A DNA stretch of 29,654 bases from Butyrivibrio sp. UBA3740. GTDB taxonomy: Bacteria; Bacillota; Clostridia; Lachnospirales; Lachnospiraceae. Under the pieces are notes generated by a model. The model was given only the letters and a program-made list of their open reading frames with translations, had not been told where the DNA came from and searched no databases. Of the stretch, positions 1 to 9,156 are shown piece after piece (positions within the stretch are counted from its first letter, which is position 1; each line of letters opens with the position of its first letter). Made by a program: the position numbers and the translations under genes. Location of the stretch: positions 1 through 29,654 of the forward strand of contig DFGW01000179.1 of assembly GCA_002372465.1 (NCBI GenBank). The letters run 5' to 3'.

Positions 1-443
1 GAAAGAGCTGTTCCCCACTGGCCTGCGCCTGTTTCTGTGGTAACGCCCTTAAGGCCTTCCTTCTTGGCGTAGTAAGCCTGGGCAATAGCTGAATTAAGCT
101 TATGACTTCCTGATGTATTGTTACCCTCAAACTTGTAGTAGATGTGAGCAGGTGTCTGAAGCTTCTCCTCAAGACAATATGCCCTAACAAGCGGTGATGG
201 GCGGTACATTCTGTAGAAGTTCCTGATCTCCTCAGGGATCTCGATGAATCTTGAAGTGTCATCCAGCTCCTGCTGAGCCAGCTCACGGCAAAAGATATGT
301 GACAGCTCGTCAATAGTCACCGGCTTAAGTGTTCCCGGATTCAGTATCGGAGCTGGTTTCTTCTTCATGTCGCCCCTTACGTTGTACCAGGCCTTTGGCA
401 TCTCGGATTCTTCAAGATATATCTTGTATGGTATTGTGCTCAT
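1..443 (-). CDS. trpB: Tryptophan synthase beta chain, TrpB2 type (5' part only)
   Basis: N-terminal 147 residues of a PLP-dependent TrpB-like enzyme, which condenses indole with serine to form tryptophan. The gene runs off the left edge. The N-terminus has the features of the TrpB2 subgroup: a KIYL..SEMPKAWYN opening, then IPEEIRNFYRMYRPSPL. The PLP lysine lies in GSHKLNSA (K115) and is followed by the conserved TETGAGQWGTAL. The start is ATG at 443, with an SD (GGAGGG) about 6 nt upstream. TrpB2 enzymes often stand alone without trpA, and no trpA or other trp gene is visible here. No T-box or trp leader was found upstream; that space holds a hairpin-rich repeat element instead. The family is clear. 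What cannot be seen is whether it works in tryptophan synthesis or in indole salvage. Confidence 0.92.
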   Translation of the reverse strand, partial: MSTIPYKIYLEESEMPKAWYNVRGDMKKKPAPILNPGTLKPVTIDELSHIFCRELAQQELDDTSRFIEIPEEIRNFYRMYRPSPLVRAYCLEEKLQTPAHIYYKFEGNNTSGSHKLNSAIAQAYYAKKEGLKGVTTETGAGQWGTAL

Positions 444-469
444 TTACTCTCCCTCCAATTGAATAAAAC

Positions 470-680
470 TATGTAGGTGTCAACAGTATCTTTTGACACC
501 ATATGATATACGAATTGCTCCATGACTTACGTCATTCTCGCAATTCTACAAATATTCGGAAACCGCTAATTTACTGCGTAAATTGCTAATTCCTCATATT
601 TGTTCGGGTCATAAAGTCAAAATGCTTAACATGCAAGCATGTACGCATTTATGACTTTTGACGCCTATATCATAAAACTA
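470..680. repeat. MITE-like intergenic element made of nested hairpins
   Basis: Four consecutive stem-loops fill this stretch. First, GGTGTCAA 476-483 pairs with TTGACACC 493-500. Second, GAATTGC 512-518 pairs with GCAATTC 540-546, with ATGAC/GTCAT (522-526/531-535) nested inside. Third, CAAATAT 549-555 pairs with ATATTTG 596-602, with GGAA/TTCC and AATTTAC/GTAAATT (568-574/578-584) inside. Fourth, an imperfect arm at about 613-626 pairs with 645-657 around the palindrome ACATGC-AA-GCATGT. The outer ends are imperfect inverted copies of each other: TAGGTGTCAA near 475-483, and the complement of TTTTGACGCCTATA near 655-668. This layout fits a non-coding mobile repeat or a REP/MITE-type element between trpB and the next gene. 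The boundaries are approximate. Confidence 0.55.
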
Positions 681-784
681 TATACAATGATATCTTGTTT
701 GCGCTAATATAGTCAATGAATATTACACGGGTAATCAGTCTTATAATGCAATTTGGATTGTCGGTCATGAAAGGGCCACAAGTT

Positions 785-905
785 GTACGCCCCTTGGAAT
801 GAGTTTAGTTAGCAGTCTCGGGGCCCCGAGTTCTCTGGCTTCCCCGGGTTTGCGTACTTATGTTGTCATGGCTTATGTTTTTCAGCTCCTGGGGTTTGCG
901 TACTT
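785..905. repeat. GC-rich palindrome and 14-bp direct repeat
   Basis: A perfect 14-bp palindrome, CTCGGGGCCCCGAG, lies at 817-830 in otherwise AT-rich DNA. It is followed by two exact copies of GGGTTTGCGTACTT at 846-859 and 892-905, 46 bp apart. GTACGCCCC at 785-793 is a partial inverted counterpart of these copies. No ORF accounts for them. They could be regulator sites, or ends of another decayed repeat element. Confidence 0.45.
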
Positions 906-930
906 TTATTAACGGTTTGGCGCATATATT

Positions 931-1248
931 TTACGTCTTTTTATTAGCTTTTTTGAATCTTGCCGTAAGCAATTATTTTCGTTACTGCTAGAAGTAAAAA
1001 AACACTTTTTTAGCCGTAACATCTAAATGGATTCTAGAGCCTTAGGAGTAATCCATTACTGCTGTTATCGGACATAGTTCTTTTTAAGCCGTAATTGATG
1101 ACATAATAGTCAGATTATTTAAGCATTTGTTTCTGATATGCCTGCAAATCACAAATTATTTTACGCCCCAATATGAGTTTTCCAAAACCAGGCGTAACAT
1201 AAAAAAAAGCTTACGTCTCAAATGATAAAACACTTATTTCAGCAGTAA
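931..1248. repeat. Five spaced 37-39 bp palindromic units
   Basis: Five units share the form TTAC[GT]NC, about 24 variable bases, then GNNGTAA. They lie at 931-968, 982-1019, 1056-1094, 1161-1197 and 1211-1248. The arms are TTACGTC/GCCGTAA, TTACTGC/GCCGTAA, TTACTGC/GCCGTAA, TTACGCC/GGCGTAA and TTACGTC/GCAGTAA. Inner sequences are AT-rich and loosely alike; the second and fifth share AAAACACTT. Starts are 51, 74, 105 and 50 bp apart. A separate 8-bp inverted repeat, AATGGATT/AATCCATT (1026-1033/1050-1057), links units two and three. The array ends about 50 bp before the GNAT start, so it may hold operators for that gene or be a degenerate repeat family. It is not a CRISPR, because only the short arms are conserved. 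Confidence 0.5.
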
Positions 1249-1299
1249 TCCAAACGCTTTATATAGAAGATTTTTAAGATTTTAAGAGGTAACAATCAA

Positions 1300-1944
1300 A
1301 TGAGCAACTATATAATCCGCATGGCAACGCCGGATGACGCACAGGCGCTGCTTGATATTTATGAATACTATGTAAAAGAGACAGCCATCACTTTCGAGTA
1401 TGATGTACCCAGTGTGGAGGAGTTTAGGGGACGCATAGAAAAGACACTGAAGAAGTTCCCTTATCTGGTTATAGAAACCTGTGCCGATCCGGGCAAAAGA
1501 ACTGTCTCCAGCTCTGATGGCTCATCAACAGTTTCCGACGAACCTGGCCTGGATGACTCATCATCAGATTCCAACGACCCCGGTTCGGAAATCCTTGGCT
1601 ACGCCTACGCTTCCACCTTCAAGGATCGCGCAGCCTATCAGTGGTGCGTGGAGACCTCCATTTACATCAAGAAGGATGCCCGCCGCGCCGGCCTTGGAAA
1701 AGAGCTGTACTTAGAGCTTGAGAATCGCCTGAAAGCCCAGGGAATCTTAAACCTCAACGCCTGCATCGGCTATCCGGAAAAAGAGGATGAGCACCTGACC
1801 TTCGACAGCGTAAAGTTCCACGAAAAACTGGGCTATTCCATGGTTGGGGAGTTCCACAAATGCGGTTATAAGTTCGGACGCTTCTACAATATGGTCTGGA
1901 TGGAAAAACTGATCGGTGATCATAATAATCCGCCGAGAATATGA
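1300..1944 (+). CDS. GNAT family N-acetyltransferase (phosphinothricin-acetyltransferase-like)
   Basis: A 214-aa cytosolic enzyme predicted to transfer acetyl from acetyl-CoA to an amine. The N-terminus (YIIRMATPDDAQALLDIYEYYVKETAITFEY) and the later E-T-S-I-Y-I, RRAGLGKELY (acetyl-CoA-binding motif, residues 128-137), IGYPE and F-H-E-K-L-G-Y-S segments follow the phosphinothricin/methionine-sulfoximine N-acetyltransferase branch. The substrate cannot be read from sequence. Residues about 62-96 form a Ser/Asp/Pro/Gly-rich insert that this family normally lacks, placed in a surface loop before the strand GYAYAS. The start is ATG at 1300 with an AGAGG SD at about 1285-1289. This is the only sizeable plus-strand gene. 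The palindromic array lies just upstream, and the stop codon directly abuts a strong terminator. Confidence 0.85.
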   Translation: MSNYIIRMATPDDAQALLDIYEYYVKETAITFEYDVPSVEEFRGRIEKTLKKFPYLVIETCADPGKRTVSSSDGSSTVSDEPGLDDSSSDSNDPGSEILGYAYASTFKDRAAYQWCVETSIYIKKDARRAGLGKELYLELENRLKAQGILNLNACIGYPEKEDEHLTFDSVKFHEKLGYSMVGEFHKCGYKFGRFYNMVWMEKLIGDHNNPPRI

Positions 1945-1976
1945 AGATACCCCGTGCACCGCACGGGGTATCTTTT
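1945..1976 (+). terminator. Intrinsic terminator after the GNAT gene
   Basis: A perfect 13-bp stem, AGATACCCCGTGC at 1945-1957 with GCACGGGGTATCT at 1961-1973 and loop ACC, continues into a short T run. It starts one base after the GNAT stop. It may also limit read-through from the convergent adhesin gene ending at 1988, although the T-tract is poor in that direction. Confidence 0.85.
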
Positions 1977-1987
1977 ATGCTTGACTA

Positions 1988-4900
1988 TTACTTCATGCTC
2001 TTGGCTGTAATCTTAAGAGTAATTGTCTTCCTTCCGCCGTAATCACCTACGCCTTCAATTACAACACTTGCAGTTCCTACTCCGGTATTGTTTGAAATGG
2101 AAACTATCTTGTAATCCTCAGGATTAAGTGTTACAAGGTTCTTTCCTGATCCAAGAGTAACTTTGAAGTCTGCCTTTGTAAGCTTGATCTCTTCACCGTT
2201 ATTTACAGTTAGTTTGCTCTTGCTGGTATCTTTTACTGCCACCTTACACTTGGATATATTTTTCTTTGAATCAATTATCCTATAGCAGCCAATCAGGTAA
2301 TCCACATCTTTGATATATGGACTCTTTTCCTTGCATTCCACAGGTACAGCAACAACAATTGTAGTTCCTACTGGAATCTTATCAGTTTTCTTAACTATGT
2401 CGCCTGCTGCTCTCTTAGTTCCATCTTCGAGCTCTGTATCTACCTGATATGTATATACATAATCAGTCTTCTTGATAGTTTCAACATCCTTGTTCTTTCC
2501 GGCTGTTATGGCCTTACCACCATCCATCAGTTTAGGTGTTACAAAGTAATATCCGGCCTTTCCAACCTTATAAGCAATATCACTTGCCACTACTTCAACC
2601 TGCGAAATATCAGCCTTTGTGATCGTGAATGTCTTGTTTGCACTGGATCCTGTGTAGTTACCAATACCTTTGATAGTTACATATGGAGCACCTTTAGCAT
2701 CCTTATCAGCAATCTTGGCATTATTCTTATATACTACAGTGTAATCAATGCCCTGTGCCAGTTCATTTCCACCAAGGAATACCCTTACAGATGGCTTAGC
2801 TCCGGATTTAACGTAGGTTGTTGTGAAGGTACCATCAGCAATATCAATGTCCAGATTTCCGGCCGTCTTAAAGTTGGTAGCTTTTATAGTGATGGTCTTC
2901 TTGACGGAACCGGTATAACCGTTTATTCCAACGAATTCCAGAGTGAACTTTCCTAATACTCCGGCGTTGTCTATCTTAACGAAATAATCACCCTCTCCTT
3001 CACCATCCATCTTATTAAGCTTTGTATACACCTTAGTCTTGGAATTATAGGTATAAAGAGTAACTGCCTCCCAATTCTGAGCTTTAGTTACCTTATCCTC
3101 TGCAAAAAGGTCATCCAGTGTTATCGGACTGCCTGTATACTCTACAGATGTCTTAAGCCCTGCGATTTTTACCTTGCTCAGAGCTGTTCCCTTAACTTCA
3201 TATGTGCAGGTCTTTTCACCAATATACTCAATAGCTCCTGCTGTCATAGCTTCTTCATCTTTAGGAATACCAATTACAACAAAGCTGTGCTTTCCGGCAG
3301 ATTGAAGCTGTCCGTCATCAATGACTTCTATCGTATAATCAGTGTTATATTTCAGTTTTACTTTGCCACTTGTCACAAAGAAAGTAGCATTTTCATCTCC
3401 CGCACTGTTATCAAATTTTGCCTTGAACTCTGCCTCTGTAAGCCCCGGATAATCTATGGCAATGCTCTTGCCCTTAGCGTCTCCCACCTTCAATTTGCTA
3501 ACCTGAACTACATTCTTTGCATTTGGAACAGGTACTACTTCAATATATTCGCCATGAGTTCCGGTGAAGTTTCCGCCTTCCTTTGCAAGTATTTCAATAA
3601 AGTACGAGTCGTTAACAACTTCTTTTGCAGGATTAGCTACAAGATTATCATGATCAGGATATTCGCCCTTATAATACTGCAGCACGTAGTCCTTGTTGAT
3701 TGTAAGCTTCTTACCGTTAAAGGAAAGTGCTGGCTTTGTATTTCCAAGCTTTGTCTTTCCTTCTACTACTGTTACAACATGCTCTGACGTAATATTTGCC
3801 TCGGAAATTACCTCTTTAGCAATAGTGAACGTAAATGCAGCAGAACTGTTATAAATTCCCTTACCCTTTATGGTAACTGTAGGTTTCTTCTTACTTGCTG
3901 CGTCTCCCACAACCGTATTATTCGAGAAGGTCAGAGTATAATCCCTGTTTTCAATAAGGAATCTGGTATTATGCAGAACTATTACATCTTCGTTGAAAGT
4001 GATCTTGCTTCCGTTGTAATTTCTCTGAATTGCTGAATCCACACCTGTTTCATCTGTAATGAAGTAGCTGTCATCACCTGTTCTAAAGATATACCATACG
4101 CCCTTAGGAACCTTGTTGGAGTTATTTTCGTACTTTTCTAATATTGCTGTCTTGAGGACCGCGTTATCCAATTCAGCAATTTCGCCCCACTCATCAGTCT
4201 TAATGGTATATGCGAAAGTAACAACATCACTTGCCTTAAGCCCTTTCTTATATGCAAAGGCTTTGATAGTTACATCTTCTGTAATAGTAAATGCATCAGT
4301 ATAAAGAGTTCCAATAGGCTCTCCTGCAGCATCCAGACCAGGTACAGTTCCATCATCTGTATAGTAGATAGAAGCGCCCGGTGTAGCAGTTGCAAGGTTT
4401 ACAATAGTGTTCTCCTTTACTGCTAACGGCCATGCCTGCCCGGAACCAGGTATAACGTCTGAATAAGGATTAGCTGCCTTATCCATCGGATTAACATGAA
4501 CCTCACATATATCGCTATACTCAGTTCCATCGATAGTAGCTGTAATAGTAACATCTGCAGTCTCATCCAGATCGTCTGCAGGATCTATCAGGACCTTAGT
4601 ATTATGCTCCGAATCGTTAGCAGGGATTACTTTAGCAACCGCCTCATTGGTGCTTGTCCAGATGATATCTTTATTCTGGAGTTCTGTTCCAGAAATAATA
4701 GCCTTAAGTTCTACAGATGCACCACCTGCTGTAAGACTGAATTCGTTCTTATCCAGCTTGATAGGAACAGATACTTTAACCTTTATAGTGGCTTTTGCTG
4801 TTCCAAGGGCTGCAGTGATTGTTGTCTCGCCCTCTTGTCCACCTGCTGTTATAACTGCAGAATCTCCAGCGCCTTCAACAGATGCTATGGCACTATTAGC

Positions 4901-7900
4901 ACTTGTCCACTTAACCTGATTTGCCTTTGAATACGGTGTGACATTTGCAACAACTGTAACTGCATCATTCTTGATAAGGTCAAGATTTTTATACTCTTCA
5001 GGAATTGAAATACTGTCTTTTACTGCTGTCGCAGAAACAGTTATTTTGGCATCATCGGATCTTACGCCGTTAACTTCGGCATAAACATATATTCCGCCTG
5101 CATACAAACCTTCAACAGTTCCATCAGAGCTGATAGTTGCAGGAGCCAAGCCGTATGTATTGCCGCTGGCGGTCCAATAGCCATCGCAGTACCAGTGAAC
5201 ATCCTGTGTTTCTGCTATATCTCCGGTCACCTTTGCAACAAGCTTAAACTTTTCACCAACACGGATTGTCTGCTCTGTGGTATTGAGTGTGATCTTATCT
5301 CCTTCCGGAAGAACATAGTCCACCCACTTGGCATAAAGTGTGCAATCCGTTCCGGTCGGAGACTTGAAGAACTCATGATTTGATCCGTCAGAATAGGTTT
5401 CTGCTTTTTCCCCACCCGTCGGAGAAGTATACCAACCTGCAAAGACCTTATCTCCGTCTCTTCTAATCTTTTTAGTATAATCAGAAATCTTTATACCGGT
5501 ACCAACAGGATCAGCCTTAACCACATAGGTTACCCTGTCTCTCAGGGTCTCATCAGGGTCCTTTATCCTGCCAGAGTCCGTATCAAAATATCCGCCATTT
5601 GCATCTAGTGTAACCTCGTATGTTTCTGAATATCCTGCATAGAGATCACTCACGTAACTAGGCATAATTACAACCCAGTAGCCCTGTAAAGATATCTGAT
5701 ACTTGTCTGTATAACGCTTAGTAAGTTCTTTATCCGTGTACCAACCACTAAATGCTTTTCCGTTTTCATTGATAGTCGGTATAGGAGAACTGATTCTAGT
5801 AGTAGAACTCGGATAATATGTTCGGTTCTCTGTATCATTTCCCGGACTGTCAAAGTATCCCTCACCTGAGTGGAACGTAACAGTCTTATAATTCGAAGAA
5901 GAACCGCCGGTCTTCTTGTTATAAACATACAAATAAACATATGTATCTTTATCAACGACAGTATTGTTGCTGATATTATTCTTTCCACCCGGATCTAAAG
6001 TCCAGCGATATGAAAAACTAGAAACACCGCTTCTATCATACGCGTTAATGCTAGGCGCTGAAACATTTGCAAAAGTGATTCCTTTAGGCACTTTCAAAGT
6101 TCTGGTCTTCAAGTCGCCACTAAGCTCACCATACACGTCATATTGTGAGTCATCTCTAAACTTAAACTCATTACTGGTATAAATAATATTTACAGCATCA
6201 TTCCACTTTACATAGAAATCCATGTCTTTTGTGGGAACAAAGCCATACATGCTGTAACCACGAGACGAACCATCCTCATCCACATAACGATGAGAACTGG
6301 AACTAAAGTAATATACCCTTCCTGTTCCTTCTTGATTCGTAGCCCATCCCACAGTCTTATCCCCATTTGAACTTGGATAAAGCAAGGGAACTTTTTGGGT
6401 CGTAACCGAAGAGAAGTCCAGTTCTGGAGCGTAGAACAGTTCGTCCTTTTCTGATTCTGAACTGCTAAATCTGTATGCTGTACCCTTATTAACACTTACT
6501 TCTACAGTCGATGAGGCACCATCAAGTAATGCCCCCTCCTGATTAGCATGGAAAGTAAGGATATAACACTCCGTATACTTTGCGGTGAATGTTACATCTC
6601 CGGTAACCTTATAGTTGTAAATATCTTTAACTACCTCATCGCCTACATACCATCCGCTGAATACTGTCCTCTTATTGGACGCAGCTGTAGGATACTTTCC
6701 TTTTAGGGTATCGTTTTTACTTACCTGAATCTGGTAACTTGTTCCGGGCTTTGACTTAAAGCCATGCTCCGCTACGAAAGTAACAGTATATGCCTCATCA
6801 TACTTTGCATAAAATGTAGTATCTTCCTTAACTACATACCTTTCAATTTCAGATTTTGAAATTGGTTGTGTGAGAGCCGCGTCCTTGTACCATCCGGCAA
6901 AAGCCTTGGTTGTATCCGGAGCAACAGGGTCTTTGGGCAAGCTGTTGTTATTATTTGCACTAACAACTGTATCATCATCTCTGACCTGAAGAATATATGA
7001 TGATGGATCTGAAACTGTTCCCGACCCATAATCAAACGTTACGTCAAAGCTGCCAATCCACTTTGCATACAGTGTCTCGTCTTTTGTCGGCTTATAATTA
7101 TATATATCAACTTTAGTTACATATGAAGGTTCTTTATACCATCCTGCAAATGTTTTGCCCTCAAAGTACGGCTCATAGTCATAAGAATAAAAGTATTTTC
7201 CACTAGCTACCTTCTTTACAAGAATCTCGACTGAATCTCCAGTGTCGTGATCATAGATTGTTCCACCCATTGAATCTAGTGTGACTATAACTGCAGAAGT
7301 GTAGCCTGCCTTAAGTGTGGTATCTTTTGTAAAGATTTTATCCCAAATATTAACTTCAGTAGTTCCATTAAGCCAGGCCTTAAATGCCTTATCGTCATCT
7401 ACTGCTATAGGTTCAGATGGACCACTATGCAATCTTCCAGATGAATCAGTCGCATAGTATCGCTTAGTTTCAACATTTCCATATCCGTCTTTATAAAAAT
7501 ATCCGGCCGATGTTGTATCAAATGTAACAATATGGGAATCAATCTTTTTCCATACAGCGTAAAGAACAGTATCAGCTGTATAGCTTAATGTATTTTCAAA
7601 ATATACATAGAATTCTCCAATAGAACCTGTATCATCTTCTATGGTCCATTCCGGATCCGGAGTAGGTGCTTTTTGATTTGTGCTAAATCCAAGTAATTCA
7701 TAATGAAGATTGTCAATTCTGATCGTCCCAATCCCAAAATATTGCTCACTTCCAGCATCTATAGCAAATTGTTTTGGTTCAGAAGACTCTCCCATTGATC
7801 CATCGTAAAAACAGGCTTTTGTACCACTTGGAGCATTCAAGTTGAAGGTTACAACCTTAACCGAAGCATTATCTTCCCATACGGCATAGATATCTATATC

Positions 7901-9094
7901 CTGGGCTTTAGTCAATGTAATATATCCACTCGGGGAGTCAAGTGCCTGTGTTCCGTCTGCATAATTCCAGCCAACTATATTTCTTTTTGGGTTATTGTTA
8001 TACAAACTTCCTGCTTGGATAGAGGGATTTAATACCTCTTTCGAATAGCCTTTATAATATTTGTCATAGTAACCGGGATCTGTAAACCAACCATCCTGAT
8101 AATAAAAATAGGCAGTATCTTCACCAGCGTGATATGTGATAACATATCTGTCTGATATATATCCGGCATAGAAAACAGTATTTGCTTCAGGAGCAATACT
8201 CTTCAAGTCAGAAACCATTTTGGTTCTTTGCTTATCCTCATACCAGCCAGAAAATGAAAAGTGTTGATCATCATTTCTTATCCAATATTCATTGGGATAA
8301 TTGTCCCCAATAGCCTGTTCTTTGGGAACTTCTACAGTATATTCATACGTTCTGCCAGATTCACTGGATCCAGCATCATAGTTATACCAATATCCTGTTG
8401 AAGCGCCGGGCTTTCCACTATCATCACGAAAAACATAAGTGACAGTGACAGTATCACCATCCCCCATCAACTTACTACTACCTTCTTCAGTAGCAATCTC
8501 CTGCCATCCGGCGTAAAGAACTGCATTTTCTGTGAAGATATAGGAAGCAAGATCAACAGTATTGGTCAGTTCTTCATCCAGGAACCATCCTGTGAAAAGA
8601 AAGCCTTCTTTAACCGGAGCATCAATATCCATTTCCAAAGCTTTGTTTGCTTTAGCATTAAGAATAAGGGTGTCCTCTTCATTCTCGAAAAGACCACCAT
8701 TAGCGTTAAGAGTCAGTGTAATGTCAACATCAGAATCTTCAGCCTGACTTCCGTCATTAGTCTCTGCATCTGCTGTGTCTCCCTTAACAGAGTCTACTGC
8801 AAGTTCTTCCTGAGACTCCTCATCAAAGAAGAACTCGTCTCCTGATCCAAAGCCTTCTTCAGGGGCTTGTGAAATCTCAGGTTCTGCAGGTAATGTCTCT
8901 AACTGGTCTCCGCCAGCATTCTCATCAATTTCTACGTTCTCTTCAGGAAGAGCGCTCTCCTCTTCTGACCCTACAGAAGCTTCGATCGGTTCCTGAGGTG
9001 TTTCTTGCGCATAAGCTTTAATACTTCCGGTGTTAACCGAAGTTGCCACCATAAGTCCAGCCAGCGCAAGAGCTAAAAATCGCTTACCTAGCAT
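1988..9094 (-). CDS. Giant secreted protein with InlB-type repeats, Big_2, chitobiase-C-like and C-terminal beta modules
   Basis: A 2368-aa exported protein, probably an adhesin or surface scaffold. ATG at 9094 is preferred because AGGAGG lies 8 nt upstream; the GTG two codons earlier is only 2 nt from it. Order: signal peptide (about 1-30, ending near AYAQ); Asp/Glu-rich linker (about 30-120); about 12 InlB B-type repeats (about 122-1260), each opening like VTLDANGG, with a central GWY and a closing YAGW/YAKW; three Ig-like Big_2 domains (about 1265-1535); a chitobiase/beta-hexosaminidase C-terminal-like domain (about 1543-1632, with IYYTDDGTVP and ITIKAFAYK-like strands); then about seven beta-rich modules of roughly 80-120 aa, with motifs such as GIGNYTGS. 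There is no sorting signal, TM anchor, S-layer or cell-wall-binding domain at the C-terminus, so attachment is unexplained. No catalytic domain was recognised. Transcribed alone from a promoter near 9157. Confidence 0.85.
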   Translation of the reverse strand: MLGKRFLALALAGLMVATSVNTGSIKAYAQETPQEPIEASVGSEEESALPEENVEIDENAGGDQLETLPAEPEISQAPEEGFGSGDEFFFDEESQEELAVDSVKGDTADAETNDGSQAEDSDVDITLTLNANGGLFENEEDTLILNAKANKALEMDIDAPVKEGFLFTGWFLDEELTNTVDLASYIFTENAVLYAGWQEIATEEGSSKLMGDGDTVTVTYVFRDDSGKPGASTGYWYNYDAGSSESGRTYEYTVEVPKEQAIGDNYPNEYWIRNDDQHFSFSGWYEDKQRTKMVSDLKSIAPEANTVFYAGYISDRYVITYHAGEDTAYFYYQDGWFTDPGYYDKYYKGYSKEVLNPSIQAGSLYNNNPKRNIVGWNYADGTQALDSPSGYITLTKAQDIDIYAVWEDNASVKVVTFNLNAPSGTKACFYDGSMGESSEPKQFAIDAGSEQYFGIGTIRIDNLHYELLGFSTNQKAPTPDPEWTIEDDTGSIGEFYVYFENTLSYTADTVLYAVWKKIDSHIVTFDTTSAGYFYKDGYGNVETKRYYATDSSGRLHSGPSEPIAVDDDKAFKAWLNGTTEVNIWDKIFTKDTTLKAGYTSAVIVTLDSMGGTIYDHDTGDSVEILVKKVASGKYFYSYDYEPYFEGKTFAGWYKEPSYVTKVDIYNYKPTKDETLYAKWIGSFDVTFDYGSGTVSDPSSYILQVRDDDTVVSANNNNSLPKDPVAPDTTKAFAGWYKDAALTQPISKSEIERYVVKEDTTFYAKYDEAYTVTFVAEHGFKSKPGTSYQIQVSKNDTLKGKYPTAASNKRTVFSGWYVGDEVVKDIYNYKVTGDVTFTAKYTECYILTFHANQEGALLDGASSTVEVSVNKGTAYRFSSSESEKDELFYAPELDFSSVTTQKVPLLYPSSNGDKTVGWATNQEGTGRVYYFSSSSHRYVDEDGSSRGYSMYGFVPTKDMDFYVKWNDAVNIIYTSNEFKFRDDSQYDVYGELSGDLKTRTLKVPKGITFANVSAPSINAYDRSGVSSFSYRWTLDPGGKNNISNNTVVDKDTYVYLYVYNKKTGGSSSNYKTVTFHSGEGYFDSPGNDTENRTYYPSSTTRISSPIPTINENGKAFSGWYTDKELTKRYTDKYQISLQGYWVVIMPSYVSDLYAGYSETYEVTLDANGGYFDTDSGRIKDPDETLRDRVTYVVKADPVGTGIKISDYTKKIRRDGDKVFAGWYTSPTGGEKAETYSDGSNHEFFKSPTGTDCTLYAKWVDYVLPEGDKITLNTTEQTIRVGEKFKLVAKVTGDIAETQDVHWYCDGYWTASGNTYGLAPATISSDGTVEGLYAGGIYVYAEVNGVRSDDAKITVSATAVKDSISIPEEYKNLDLIKNDAVTVVANVTPYSKANQVKWTSANSAIASVEGAGDSAVITAGGQEGETTITAALGTAKATIKVKVSVPIKLDKNEFSLTAGGASVELKAIISGTELQNKDIIWTSTNEAVAKVIPANDSEHNTKVLIDPADDLDETADVTITATIDGTEYSDICEVHVNPMDKAANPYSDVIPGSGQAWPLAVKENTIVNLATATPGASIYYTDDGTVPGLDAAGEPIGTLYTDAFTITEDVTIKAFAYKKGLKASDVVTFAYTIKTDEWGEIAELDNAVLKTAILEKYENNSNKVPKGVWYIFRTGDDSYFITDETGVDSAIQRNYNGSKITFNEDVIVLHNTRFLIENRDYTLTFSNNTVVGDAASKKKPTVTIKGKGIYNSSAAFTFTIAKEVISEANITSEHVVTVVEGKTKLGNTKPALSFNGKKLTINKDYVLQYYKGEYPDHDNLVANPAKEVVNDSYFIEILAKEGGNFTGTHGEYIEVVPVPNAKNVVQVSKLKVGDAKGKSIAIDYPGLTEAEFKAKFDNSAGDENATFFVTSGKVKLKYNTDYTIEVIDDGQLQSAGKHSFVVIGIPKDEEAMTAGAIEYIGEKTCTYEVKGTALSKVKIAGLKTSVEYTGSPITLDDLFAEDKVTKAQNWEAVTLYTYNSKTKVYTKLNKMDGEGEGDYFVKIDNAGVLGKFTLEFVGINGYTGSVKKTITIKATNFKTAGNLDIDIADGTFTTTYVKSGAKPSVRVFLGGNELAQGIDYTVVYKNNAKIADKDAKGAPYVTIKGIGNYTGSSANKTFTITKADISQVEVVASDIAYKVGKAGYYFVTPKLMDGGKAITAGKNKDVETIKKTDYVYTYQVDTELEDGTKRAAGDIVKKTDKIPVGTTIVVAVPVECKEKSPYIKDVDYLIGCYRIIDSKKNISKCKVAVKDTSKSKLTVNNGEEIKLTKADFKVTLGSGKNLVTLNPEDYKIVSISNNTGVGTASVVIEGVGDYGGRKTITLKITAKSMK

Positions 9095-9156
9095 ATACAC
9101 TTCCTCCTTAAAATGTTAATGACAATCTGCTCCACAACGAGCGATGTTGCTTTAAA

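Noticed and set aside
444..930. T-box or tryptophan riboswitch for trpB
   Set aside because: No T-box sequence (GGTGG...CCGCG type) or antiterminator could be seen on the minus strand; the structure fits a repeat element better.
931..1248. CRISPR array
   Set aside because: Only 7-bp arms are conserved, spacing is irregular (13, 36, 66 and 13 bp gaps) and no cas gene is present.
3287..3787. 166-codon plus-strand open frame
   Set aside because: Antisense shadow of the giant exported protein; no SD and no recognisable domain.
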